Assembly: GCA_046726955.1 (NCBI GenBank)
Contig: JBKPBQ010000419.1
Coordinates: 1-14,678, forward strand
Origin: CAVPGH01 sp046726955
GTDB lineage: Bacteria; Acidobacteriota; Vicinamibacteria; Fen-336
DNA length: 14,678 nt
Direction: 5' to 3'
Shown: positions 1 to 7,223 of the stretch, piece after piece
Position numbering within the stretch: position 1 is the first letter of the stretch
How the letters are laid out: every line of letters starts with the position of its first letter
Notes under the pieces: generated by a model
Database searches by the model: none
Told to the model about the DNA's origin: nothing
The model's input: the letters and a program-made list of their open reading frames with translations, nothing else
Position numbers and translations under genes: made by a program

Positions 1-538
1 CCTCACCGGAGAGGAGGAGCAGCACGAGGACGACGAGGAACGGGAAGAGCGAGACGTGGAGTGCGTAGAAGCGGGGCAGCGTCGAGGCGTTGAGGCCGGC
101 GCCGCCGCGGAGGAGCTCCGCCACGCGCGGGCCGGCCACGGGCGCCGTCTCTACGATCCCCAGGCGCACGAGCGTGCCCCAGTACGCGTTCTGGTCCATG
201 GGCAGCAGGAAGCCCGTGAAGCAGAGGGCGAGGACGAGGCCGAAGAGGCCGACCGAGATCCACCAGGCGCGCCGCTCCGCGAGAAGCCGTCCCTCGAGGA
301 ACGACAGCACGAGATAGAGGAAGCCGCAGGCCACGAGCGCCGAGGAGGCGTGGTGGTGCAGCGCCCGCACGAAGGCTCCGAGGCCGCCCTGGCGCCGGAG
401 GTAGAGCACGGCGTCGAAGGCCTCGGTGGAGGAGGGGACGTAGGACGCCATGAGCCCCCAGCCCGTGGTGGCGAGAAGCACCACGAAGAGGAGCGAAGCC
501 GCGGCCATCGCCTCGCGCAGGAGGCCGACGGCCCTCAT
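1..538 (-). CDS. Cytochrome b N-terminal part (Rieske/cyt b complex), partial at the left edge
   Basis: This is the membrane quinol-oxidising cytochrome b subunit partnering the Rieske protein. The 179 visible residues start at ATG 538, which overlaps the Rieske stop as ATGA; the gene runs off the window. Helix A (about 10-32) ends in TGWGLMASYVPS, like the cyt b 'TGFGL..YY.P' stretch. Helix B carries R58 and H61-H63, helix C ends in FLLPMDQNAYWG (the 'LPWGQMSYWG' signature), and helix D begins RFYALH with H161 and P166, as in the b6 type. H61 (or a neighbour) and H161 match the heme bL ligands. The heme bH ligands expected 14 residues after H61 and 14-15 after H161 are Tyr75 and Leu175/176, so heme bH appears unliganded. 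I am sure of the family; the one-heme state is inference, and the C-terminal half is not visible. Confidence 0.9.
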   Translation of the reverse strand, partial: MRAVGLLREAMAAASLLFVVLLATTGWGLMASYVPSSTEAFDAVLYLRRQGGLGAFVRALHHHASSALVACGFLYLVLSFLEGRLLAERRAWWISVGLFGLVLALCFTGFLLPMDQNAYWGTLVRLGIVETAPVAGPRVAELLRGGAGLNASTLPRFYALHVSLFPFLVVLVLLLLSGE

Positions 539-1032
539 GCCTCGATCGGCTCCTTGCGGGGCGAGCCGGGTCGGAAGCGCTGGTAGCGGACGAGCAGTCG
601 GCCCCGCTCGACGCGGGACTCCAGCCGGTCGAGCGGGCGGGGAGCCGGTCCCTCGCGCGCGTTGCCGTCGGCGTCGAATCGGCTCCGGTGGCAGGGACAG
701 ACGAAGCCTTCGTCCTCCTTGCGCACCAGGCACCCCGTGTGCGTGCAGACGGAGCTCAGCGCCTCGATCGCATCTCCGCGGCGCCGCACGTAAACGGCCT
801 CTTCGCGCGTGGTCTCGCGCCACCGGTCCCGGCGCGTGAGGCGCAGCGTGCGGCCCTGCCACGACGCGTCCTCGACGCGGCCGGCGGGGCCGATATCCGT
901 CCACTCCGAGTCCGGCCGCGGATCGCGGCGGCGGGCGGAGTCCCACCAGAAGAGAAGGCTCGGCAGGGACGTGCCTCCCGCGATGAGCGCGAGGGCGCCT
1001 TTCCAGGAAGCGATGATCTCGCGTCGGAGCAT
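535..1032 (-). CDS. Rieske [2Fe-2S] protein of a cyt b complex
   Basis: Electron-transfer subunit that accepts an electron from quinol and passes it towards a cytochrome c or similar carrier. Counting from ATG 1032, the 165-residue protein has basic LRRE, one hydrophobic N-terminal segment (about 10-30, ending LLFWW) as membrane anchor, then the Rieske fold. Cluster box 1 is CTHTGC and box 2 is CPCHRS, so both cluster Cys/His pairs and both disulfide cysteines are present. The Pro loop GPAPRPL follows. After box 2 comes RF where mitochondrial proteins have HY, so the tyrosine that raises the potential is Phe; with the usual box-2 Gly changed to Arg this hints at a lower-potential, menaquinol-type centre (inference). 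A TTG at 1038 is an alternative start two codons upstream. Neither start has a visible ribosome binding site. It ends in an ATGA overlap with cytochrome b. Confidence 0.93.
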   Translation of the reverse strand: MLRREIIASWKGALALIAGGTSLPSLLFWWDSARRRDPRPDSEWTDIGPAGRVEDASWQGRTLRLTRRDRWRETTREEAVYVRRRGDAIEALSSVCTHTGCLVRKEDEGFVCPCHRSRFDADGNAREGPAPRPLDRLESRVERGRLLVRYQRFRPGSPRKEPIEA

Positions 1033-1036
1033 GGGC

Positions 1037-1073
1037 AAAAAACGAGGCGCATCAGCCGCCGCGCCGATGCGCC
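1037..1073 (-). terminator. Rho-independent terminator after the receptor/DUF3386 operon
   Basis: On the minus strand an 8-bp perfect stem (GGCGCATC pairing with GATGCGCC, arms 1066-1073 and 1046-1053) encloses a 12-nt GC-rich loop and is followed by CTCG and six T residues (1042-1037). It lies 65 nt downstream of the DUF3386-protein stop. Only four nucleotides separate the T run from the Rieske ATG at 1032, so it could also act as an attenuator for the Rieske/cytochrome b pair. Confidence 0.75.
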
Positions 1074-1138
1074 CCCGACCGAGAGCTTACCCGATCCGGC
1101 ACGGCAGTTCACGAAGGGAGCGTGGGCGGCGCCTCTCG

Positions 1139-2452
1139 TCAGCGCAGGTTCGTCAGCCGGAGCTCGACCGACGAAGGCTCCTTGCCCCGCTCGTTGCGAG
1201 TGACCGTCCGGCCGGTGGGCAGCCAGTAGGTGCCGACCTTCGCGTAGGAGTCGGTCGTGGACTCACGGGAGATCTCGGAGTGGTCCTGATTCGAGTAGTA
1301 CGTGAGGTCGTAGGCGATGGCGATCGTCCGGCCGTCGTCGGTGCGCAGCGTGGACCGGTTCACGACCGTGAACCGCACGCGTCCCGCGGACCGGCTCATC
1401 TCCCGGATACCGCCGTCGTGCAGGAGATACCGGGTGGCCATCGGATCGCCTTCCGCCGTGATCTCGACGTTGCCGTCGGCGGTCGCGCGGCCCTTTGAGA
1501 ACCGCGTCCCCGCGTGCTCCTCGTCGAAGGCGCGGAACCGGCGGAACGTCACGAACGAGCTGATCTGGCTGCGCACCGCGGCCTGCGCCGCCTCGGTGGG
1601 CGCCTGCACGGTGACGCGGAAGCTTCCGTCCACCGTGAAGTGGCCCGAGACCGTTTTCGCGTCGCCCTCGCGGTACTCGAAGTCGCCCTGGAAGCCCGGG
1701 AACTTGTCGTCCCACGTGTAGCGCCGCTCCGTGGCCCGCCTGAGCAGGTCGCGCGCCGACGCGTCGTCCTTCCCGCCGAGGCTGAGCGTCTCGCGGCGCG
1801 CGAGCTTCTCCACGTCGCGCATGTCCGACACGGGGACGCCGGCGAGCCGGGCCAGGCGCAGCCGGGCGTCGATCTTGACCTCGGTCTTCCGGCGCTTCGC
1901 GTCCACCAGCTCGTACTGGTAGGCCACGAGCCCGACGTCGGGCGCGAAGTAGTGGTACGAGTCCGACGTGTAGTCGGCCGAGTCCATCTCCAGGCGCACC
2001 TTCAGGCAGCGCTCGAAGACGGCGAGCGGCGTCGGGACGTCCTCCGGCGGGAGGAGCGTCGTCCGGAACCGCCGTCCGGTGGCCGGGTTTTCGGTCGTGC
2101 GAGGCTGCCCCGGAGAGAGGTCGGGCGCGAAGAGCGGGACCGGAGGATCGTAGTAGAGCACTCGCCCGTCCTGCGCGGAGCTGTTGAGGTAGAGCGCGCC
2201 GTCACGCAGCGAGTAGACGTGGTAGGTGCCGTCGTCGCTCACGAGCTTGAAGGCCGGGCCGCCTCCCACGAACTCCACTCCCTCGAACGTCCGGGTGCGC
2301 GAGCCGGTGTGGGGGACACGGCCCTCCGTCTTCCAGTCGTAGGTCCAGGAGTCGCCGAGCCGGAAGGGGAAGCAGCGGTCGGTGGCGGCGGAGGCCCGCT
2401 CGGCGTCCCCCGCGGCGAGGAGGACGAGGAGAAGGGCCGCCGGCTCCCACAC
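1139..2452 (-). CDS. Secreted two-domain protein with C-terminal DUF3386-like domain
   Basis: Function unknown. It is 437 residues from GTG 2452, chosen because GGGAGG (2465-2460) sits 7 nt upstream and a signal peptide follows at once (WEPAALLLVLLAAGDAERASA). The N-terminal domain (about 25-230) opens with CFPFRLGDSWTYDW, a pattern seen in secreted beta-rich proteins, and includes YHYFAPDVGLVAYQY. The C-terminal domain (about 250-435) matches what I recall of DUF3386: RYTWDDKFPGFQGDF near its start, FRRFRAFDEEHAG in the middle, and a final stretch on how a protein 'KVGTYWLPTGRTV' before ELRLTNL. It lies 14 nt after the TonB-dependent receptor, so the two are surely co-transcribed and probably co-translated; a periplasmic or outer-membrane role beside the receptor is likely. 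The domain call is from memory of the family, not a search. An open frame continues upstream through the receptor gene but is a shadow. Confidence 0.8.
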   Translation of the reverse strand: MWEPAALLLVLLAAGDAERASAATDRCFPFRLGDSWTYDWKTEGRVPHTGSRTRTFEGVEFVGGGPAFKLVSDDGTYHVYSLRDGALYLNSSAQDGRVLYYDPPVPLFAPDLSPGQPRTTENPATGRRFRTTLLPPEDVPTPLAVFERCLKVRLEMDSADYTSDSYHYFAPDVGLVAYQYELVDAKRRKTEVKIDARLRLARLAGVPVSDMRDVEKLARRETLSLGGKDDASARDLLRRATERRYTWDDKFPGFQGDFEYREGDAKTVSGHFTVDGSFRVTVQAPTEAAQAAVRSQISSFVTFRRFRAFDEEHAGTRFSKGRATADGNVEITAEGDPMATRYLLHDGGIREMSRSAGRVRFTVVNRSTLRTDDGRTIAIAYDLTYYSNQDHSEISRESTTDSYAKVGTYWLPTGRTVTRNERGKEPSSVELRLTNLR

Positions 2453-2466
2453 GCTCAGGCCTCCCG

Positions 2467-5181
2467 TCAGAGCTTGCGGAGGTGCAGGCCGATCGTGAAG
2501 CTGCGGCCGCGCGCGGGGGCGAACTGGAACTGCTCGCGGTAGAACTCGTTCGAGAGGTTCTCGAGGTTCAGGCTGAGCCCGACGCCGTAGCGGTCGGCGC
2601 GGCGCCACTCGACACCCGCCCCCACGCGGTGGAGCGTGAAGCCGTTCAGGCCGTAGAGGTCCTGGGCGATCAGGAAGCGCGAGGCGACGAGGCCCTCCGC
2701 GATCCGCTCCACCTCCTTCTGGTGGCGGTTCGAATACTCGAGCCAGAAGCGTCTCGAGCGGTCGGACAGGCGCACCCCGCTCATGAGCTTGAAGGGCGTG
2801 ATGTTGTCCTGCGGGGTGCCCGCGAGGTCGACGCCGGTCAGCGGGTTCCGGCCGGAGAGGATCTCCCCGTGGTTCCAGGACGCGCTCGCGAAGACGGTGA
2901 CGAGCGCCCGTCCCACCGTGAACGGCGCCTCGACGTCGCTCTCGATCCCCTGGATGCGCACGTCGGAGAAGTTGATGGCCTGGGAGACCGTGCTGTTGGG
3001 GTTGGCGGGGGCGAGCCCGCAGCAGCCGGTGGCCACGATCTCCGTGGAGATGAAGCCGTCGTACTTGTTGTTGAAGTAGCTCAGGGAGCCGGCGACGCGT
3101 CCGGTGCGCAGCTTCACGCCGAGGTCCAGGTTCGTCCCCTTCTCCGGCTCCACCTGGATGTTGGGGACGATGTTGCCGATGGTGGCGGGCCCGGAGAAGA
3201 AGAGCTCCTCGAGGTTCGGGTGGCGGTAGCTGCGTCCCGCGTGCGCGGTCAGGCTCACGTGTCCGTTCAGCTTGAAGACGAGCCCGGCGTCGCCGGTGAC
3301 GGCGCTGCGGCTCACGTCCTGGCCGTCGAGGCTGGGCAGCGTCGCGGGATCGATCGGGGGCTGCGCGCCGGAGACGAGCGATGCGACCTGGTAGCCCGGC
3401 GTCGGCTCGCTCGCCACGTGGTAGCCGTCGTAGCGGATCCCCGCCACGAGCTTGACCCGCGAGGAGAGGTCCCACTCGTCCTGCGCGAACACACCCACGT
3501 CGCGGAACGACGCGTCGGGAACGCGCACCGGGTTCGTGAGCGTCGGCGGACCGAGGGGCAGGAGCGAGGGCAGCACCACCGGCGCGGGACCGCGCGGGCC
3601 CAGCACCACCTGGCCCACGAGGTTCATCTGCGTGGAGCTCGACCGGTCGTCCTCGCTGTGGTCGCGGTAGACGGTGAAGCCGGCGGTGAGCACGTTGCGC
3701 GGAGAGAGGAGGAACGTGTTCTGGACGTCGAATCCCCACGTGCCCACGTCCTGCTCCGTCGTGCTGTTGATGAGGAGGCGGAACACGTTGATCGGGAAGA
3801 AGGCCGGCGAGGGTACCGGGAACTGCACGGGGATGTTCACGTTCTGCAGCTTCCGATCCTGGTGCTGGTAGTAGATGGTCGCGGTCAAGGACGACCAGCG
3901 GGACGACAGGTTCTGGACCTGGTATCGGCCGGAGACCTTGTCGAGGTCGCTGAAGGGCAGCACGATGCCCTGGAAGAACTGCGGCGGCTCGAAGTCGGGG
4001 AAGCCCACGTCCTCCGTGTGGCGCCGGACGTACTTGACGCGCACGGTCTGCTTGTCATCGAGGGCGAAGAGCGCGCGGGCGTTCAGGTTGTTCCCCTCGA
4101 AGCCCGAGGTGGGCACGACGCGCGTCGTGCGCACGAACGGGGCGTTGAAGGGCTCGGGGAAGGCGTTGAAGTGGAAGCCGAAGTTGTCGTCGATGGTGTC
4201 GGCCTGGTCGAGGCAGGGAGTGCGCGGGGGAGACCCGACGGGGCAGGGGCCGCTGAAGAGCGGCCGCGAGTCCTCGAGCACCGCGCCCTCGCTCCCGCCC
4301 GACTCGTAGTCGTCGAACTTCTCGAGCGCCCCCGAGACGCCAACCGCGAAACGCGGGCCCGCCACTCCGAGGGTGAGGGCTCCCCGCCGGCCGTCCTCGT
4401 TCGTGCTGTAGAAGCCGGAGAGGCCGCCGGTGACGCGGACGCGGTCGCCGAGCTGCGGCTGGTCCGTGATGACGTTGATCGTGCCGGAGAGCGCGTCCGT
4501 GCCGTAGAGGACGGACCCCGAGCCGCTCACTACCTCGATGCTCTGCACGGAGTCCACGTCGGCGAGACCGACCTCCACTCCCGCCCGGTCGGTGGCGGTG
4601 CGCGCGTTGTTGAGCCGCTCGCCGTCCACGAGCACCAGCACGCGCGTCGAATCGAGCCCGCGCAGGCGCGGGCGCACCTGGAACGGCCCGTCGCCCACGG
4701 GGGTGATGCCCGGGACCTCGACCATCGCGTTTCCGGTCGAGGTGGGCGCCCGTTCGCGGAGCTCGCGGGAGCCAATCGTCTCCGCGCGCATGGGCACGTC
4801 GAGCGTGTCGCGGGCGCTGCGGGTGGCGGTGACCATCACGTCGGCGGTAAGCCCGCCGACGGACAGCGAGAACCTCACGTCCAGCGACTCCTCGGGAGAG
4901 GCGAGCGAGACCGTGCGCGCCTCCTGGGAGAAGCCGGCGACGAGCGCGGAGATCCGGTAGATGCCCACGGGGACCGACGGGAAGGAGAACCGCCCGGCCG
5001 CGTCGGTGGCCACCGCCGTCTCGGCGCCGGTGGCGACGTTCTCGAGGGCGACGCTGACTGCGGGAAGCGCTCCGCCTCCGGCGTCCGTGACCGCCCCCCG
5101 GATCTCGGCGGCCCGCGCCGGCGCGCCGGAAACGAGAGCGGCGAACGCCGCGATCACCGCCAGGCACTTCCAGCTCGCCAT
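2467..5181 (-). CDS. TonB-dependent outer-membrane receptor with carboxypeptidase-regulatory-like N-domain
   Basis: Outer-membrane active transporter of 904 residues powered by TonB-ExbBD. ATG 5181 is chosen over an in-frame upstream start at 5220 because it has GGGGTGA 4 nt upstream and begins a clean signal peptide (MASWKCLAVIAAFAAL, cleavage after ARA). Residues 25-108 form a carboxypeptidase-regulatory-like beta-sandwich (EIRGAVTDAGGGALPAVSV to SLSVGG). A TonB-box-like stretch ADVMVTATR (113-121) follows, then the plug (about 125-240, with RPRLRGLDSTRVLVLVDGERL and SGSGSVLYGTDALSGTINV), then the 22-strand-type barrel ending in FTIGLHLRKL. The plug resembles siderophore/heme-type receptors, but the substrate cannot be named. 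Putative extracellular loops carry a spaced Cys pair and a vicinal CC. It heads a two-gene operon with the DUF3386-like protein and diverges from the LamG gene. I see no convincing Fur site upstream. Confidence 0.95.
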   Translation of the reverse strand: MASWKCLAVIAAFAALVSGAPARAAEIRGAVTDAGGGALPAVSVALENVATGAETAVATDAAGRFSFPSVPVGIYRISALVAGFSQEARTVSLASPEESLDVRFSLSVGGLTADVMVTATRSARDTLDVPMRAETIGSRELRERAPTSTGNAMVEVPGITPVGDGPFQVRPRLRGLDSTRVLVLVDGERLNNARTATDRAGVEVGLADVDSVQSIEVVSGSGSVLYGTDALSGTINVITDQPQLGDRVRVTGGLSGFYSTNEDGRRGALTLGVAGPRFAVGVSGALEKFDDYESGGSEGAVLEDSRPLFSGPCPVGSPPRTPCLDQADTIDDNFGFHFNAFPEPFNAPFVRTTRVVPTSGFEGNNLNARALFALDDKQTVRVKYVRRHTEDVGFPDFEPPQFFQGIVLPFSDLDKVSGRYQVQNLSSRWSSLTATIYYQHQDRKLQNVNIPVQFPVPSPAFFPINVFRLLINSTTEQDVGTWGFDVQNTFLLSPRNVLTAGFTVYRDHSEDDRSSSTQMNLVGQVVLGPRGPAPVVLPSLLPLGPPTLTNPVRVPDASFRDVGVFAQDEWDLSSRVKLVAGIRYDGYHVASEPTPGYQVASLVSGAQPPIDPATLPSLDGQDVSRSAVTGDAGLVFKLNGHVSLTAHAGRSYRHPNLEELFFSGPATIGNIVPNIQVEPEKGTNLDLGVKLRTGRVAGSLSYFNNKYDGFISTEIVATGCCGLAPANPNSTVSQAINFSDVRIQGIESDVEAPFTVGRALVTVFASASWNHGEILSGRNPLTGVDLAGTPQDNITPFKLMSGVRLSDRSRRFWLEYSNRHQKEVERIAEGLVASRFLIAQDLYGLNGFTLHRVGAGVEWRRADRYGVGLSLNLENLSNEFYREQFQFAPARGRSFTIGLHLRKL

Positions 5182-5282
5182 CGAGTCACCCCGGAAACCA
5201 CGATAGAGACGCGAGCGCACGAGAAAACGCGCAGTCTATCATCTTGTCGGGCCGAAGCCAGGGGAAGGAGCGTGCTCCAGAC
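5182..5282. promoter_or_regulatory. Divergent intergenic region of the receptor and LamG genes
   Basis: This 101-nt gap must hold promoters for both directions. On the plus strand TATCAT (5237-5242) is a fair -10 for the LamG gene, giving a leader of about 35 nt, but no good -35 is visible. AAGGAG (5265-5270) lies 12 nt before ATG 5283, rather far, and sits in a small palindrome GGAGC-GT-GCTCC (5267-5278) that could mask it. On the minus strand TATCGT is a weak -10 candidate for the receptor gene, and GGGGTGA (5192-5186) is its ribosome binding site. Confidence 0.35.
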
Positions 5283-6137
5283 ATGAGCGGGAGAGGGCAA
5301 CTCGCTGGCCTGATCCTTCTGGGCCTCCTCGGGTACGTGGAGGGAAACGGGCCTTTGCCCGCTGGGCAGGGAGAGCAGTGGACGCCCTCTCCCTACGACC
5401 GGCTCGTCCTCTCCGAGGCGCCGGTTCTCTACCTCACGATGGGTACGCCGCAAGCGGGCCACGAGCCCGACCGCACGGGTCACGGCCGGTCGGGGACGTA
5501 TCTCCCCGCTAGCTCGACACCGGCATCGGCCGTCCTGCCGAACGGCGATGCCTGCGCCCGGTTCGACGGCAGCGTCCAGTACCTCGAAGTCCCCGACGCC
5601 GACGACCTGTCGATGACGACCACGCGCCGGCTGACCCTCGAGGCGTGGATGCGGCCGGACGCCCTCGAGTTTCCCGCCAAGGAGGGGACAGGCTACGTCC
5701 ACTGGATGGGAAAGGGGGAGAGCGGACAGCAGGAGTACGTGCTGCGGATGTACGCGCTCACCAACACGGAGGCTCCGCCCCGGCCCAGCCGGATCTCGGG
5801 CTATGCCTTCAACCTCTCGGGGGGTTTAGGCTCCGGCTCCTATTTCCAGGATCCCGTCGCGATGGGGGAGTGGATCCACGTGGTCGTCGCGTTCAACCTC
5901 GACGACCCCACCGGCAAGCCTCCCGGCTCGGTGAAGATCTACAAGAACGGAGCGCTACGGGACGCGACCCCTCTCCGCCAATTCCACGTGACTCCCGGGA
6001 ACGGTACGGCCCCCTTTCGCATCGCGACTCGCGACCGGCATTCCTTCTTCCCGGGTGCCATCGCCAAGGTCGCCGTCTACGACCGCGAGCTGACCGCCGC
6101 CCAGATCCTGAGCCACCACGACACCATGGTCCACTGA
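5283..6137 (+). CDS. Secreted LamG/concanavalin A-like domain protein
   Basis: A 284-residue exported protein with a single jelly-roll carbohydrate- or protein-binding type domain; the ligand is unknown. I start it at ATG 5283 because a hydrophobic leader (LAGLILLGLLGYVEG) follows directly; an in-frame TTG at 5244 would add a polar stretch before it. The LamG-like domain covers about 45-284: ARFDGSVQYLEVPDADDLS, LTLEAWMRPD, GEWIHVVVAFNLDD, SVKIYKNGALRD, and the closing FFPGAIAKVAVYDRELTAAQIL typical of Laminin_G_3 proteins. No catalytic glycosidase motif and no C-terminal sorting signal are seen. It is the only plus-strand gene in the window. It stops 15 nt short of the convergent modC stop with no hairpin between. 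The leader is short, with few basic residues, so the export prediction is moderate. Confidence 0.8.
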   Translation: MSGRGQLAGLILLGLLGYVEGNGPLPAGQGEQWTPSPYDRLVLSEAPVLYLTMGTPQAGHEPDRTGHGRSGTYLPASSTPASAVLPNGDACARFDGSVQYLEVPDADDLSMTTTRRLTLEAWMRPDALEFPAKEGTGYVHWMGKGESGQQEYVLRMYALTNTEAPPRPSRISGYAFNLSGGLGSGSYFQDPVAMGEWIHVVVAFNLDDPTGKPPGSVKIYKNGALRDATPLRQFHVTPGNGTAPFRIATRDRHSFFPGAIAKVAVYDRELTAAQILSHHDTMVH

Positions 6138-6152
6138 TCCTTCGTCGCCGGC

Positions 6153-7223
6153 TCAGACGCGGCGGACGGAGTGGCTCTTGACCGCGAGCCACACCGGCCG
6201 CCCGGGGCGGAGGCCGAGCGCCTCCACCGCCGCCGGCGTGACCCGGACGACCCAGGTCGTCTCGACGCTCGCGCCGGCGAGGGCGCAGCGCAGCGTCGCG
6301 TCGGGCCCGGTCCGCTCCACCGCCAGCACACGGGCGGCGTAGACGTTGCGCGCGGAGATCCCGCGGGTGGCCTCGGTGGCGACGAGAACGTCCTCGGCGC
6401 GGACGGCGAGCGTCGTCCGGCCGCCGATCGGCACGTCTGCCGCGAGCGGGATCGCCATCGTGAGCCCGCCGTCCAGCGAGACCTCGGAGACGCCGCGGGC
6501 CTCGTCGTGGGCGGCGAGGCGCCCCGCGAGCAGGTTCTCGATCCCGGCCGCCGCTTCGCGGACGACACCCGGGCTGCCCAGGAGGTCCATCGGCCGCCCC
6601 TCCGCCTCCACCGCCCCGTCGCGCAGGAGCACCAGCCTCTCCGCGAGGGCGAGCGCCTCGCCCACGTTGTGCGTGACGTAGAGGCAGGGGATGCGCCACT
6701 CGTCGCGGATACGCACGAGGTAGGGGAGGATGCGCTCGCGGAGCGCGACGTCGAGCGAGGCGAGCGGCTCGTCGAGGAGGAGCAGCCGCGGCCGGCGCGC
6801 GAGCGCCCGGGCCAGGGCCACGCGCTGTTTCTCTCCGCCCGAGAGCGTCGCCGGATGCCGGTCGAGGAGCGATCCGATCTCGAGCGTGTCCACCGCGGTT
6901 CGCACTGCCTCCTCCTCGCCGCGCGCCCCGAACCGGACGTTGCCCCCGGCGGTGAGGTGGGGGAAGAGCCCGGCGTCCTGGGGGACGTAGCCGACGCGGC
7001 GGGCCTCGGGCGGCCTCCGCACGCCGGCCGCGGTGTCGAGGAGGACGTCGTCCCCGAGCGTGATGCGGCCGCGCGCCTCCCGGCGCAAGCCCGCGAGCGC
7101 CTCGAGGAGGGACGTCTTTCCCGAGCCGGAGGGCCCCATGAGGACGGTGACCGCCGGGCCCAGGTCCAGCTGCGCCCGCAGGACGAAGCGCGCCAGGGGC
7201 AGCTCGAGGCGGATCGCGATCAC
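6153..7223 (-). CDS. modC: ModC, molybdate ABC transporter ATPase with TOBE domain
   Basis: ATP-hydrolysing subunit of the molybdate importer, on the inner face of the cytoplasmic membrane with ModB. It has 356 residues from GTG 7223, which overlaps the modB stop as GTGA. Visible motifs in order: Walker A GPSGSGKT (30-37), Q-loop YVPQ (Q82), signature LSGGEKQR (128-135), Walker B LLLLDEP (D151, E152), D-loop SLD, and H-loop YVTHN (H185). Residues from about 285 to the end form the molybdate-binding TOBE domain (ISARNVYAARVLAVE, ending AVKSHSVRRV). Length and layout match classic ModC. An open frame continues upstream to about 10685 but only as shadow of the neighbouring genes. Confidence 0.95.
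   Translation of the reverse strand: MIAIRLELPLARFVLRAQLDLGPAVTVLMGPSGSGKTSLLEALAGLRREARGRITLGDDVLLDTAAGVRRPPEARRVGYVPQDAGLFPHLTAGGNVRFGARGEEEAVRTAVDTLEIGSLLDRHPATLSGGEKQRVALARALARRPRLLLLDEPLASLDVALRERILPYLVRIRDEWRIPCLYVTHNVGEALALAERLVLLRDGAVEAEGRPMDLLGSPGVVREAAAGIENLLAGRLAAHDEARGVSEVSLDGGLTMAIPLAADVPIGGRTTLAVRAEDVLVATEATRGISARNVYAARVLAVERTGPDATLRCALAGASVETTWVVRVTPAAVEALGLRPGRPVWLAVKSHSVRRV

Noticed and set aside
960..1032. Twin-arginine signal on the Rieske protein
   Set aside because: LRRE precedes a hydrophobic segment, but the S/T-R-R-x-F-L-K pattern is not met, so Tat export is possible but cannot be supported.
2453..3739. Upstream extension of the DUF3386-protein frame into the receptor gene
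   Set aside because: The extension is Arg/Pro-rich shadow translation of the receptor in another frame; the ribosome binding site and signal peptide at 2465-2452 mark the true start.
5182..5282. Fur box before the TonB-dependent receptor
   Set aside because: No stretch resembling the AT-rich GATAAT repeat is present in the gap.
2482..5286. Very long plus-strand open frame opposite the TonB-dependent receptor gene
   Set aside because: Composition is Val/Glu/Arg/Ala/Gly-rich with no motif, as expected for the reverse complement of high-GC coding sequence; the minus strand encodes a textbook receptor.
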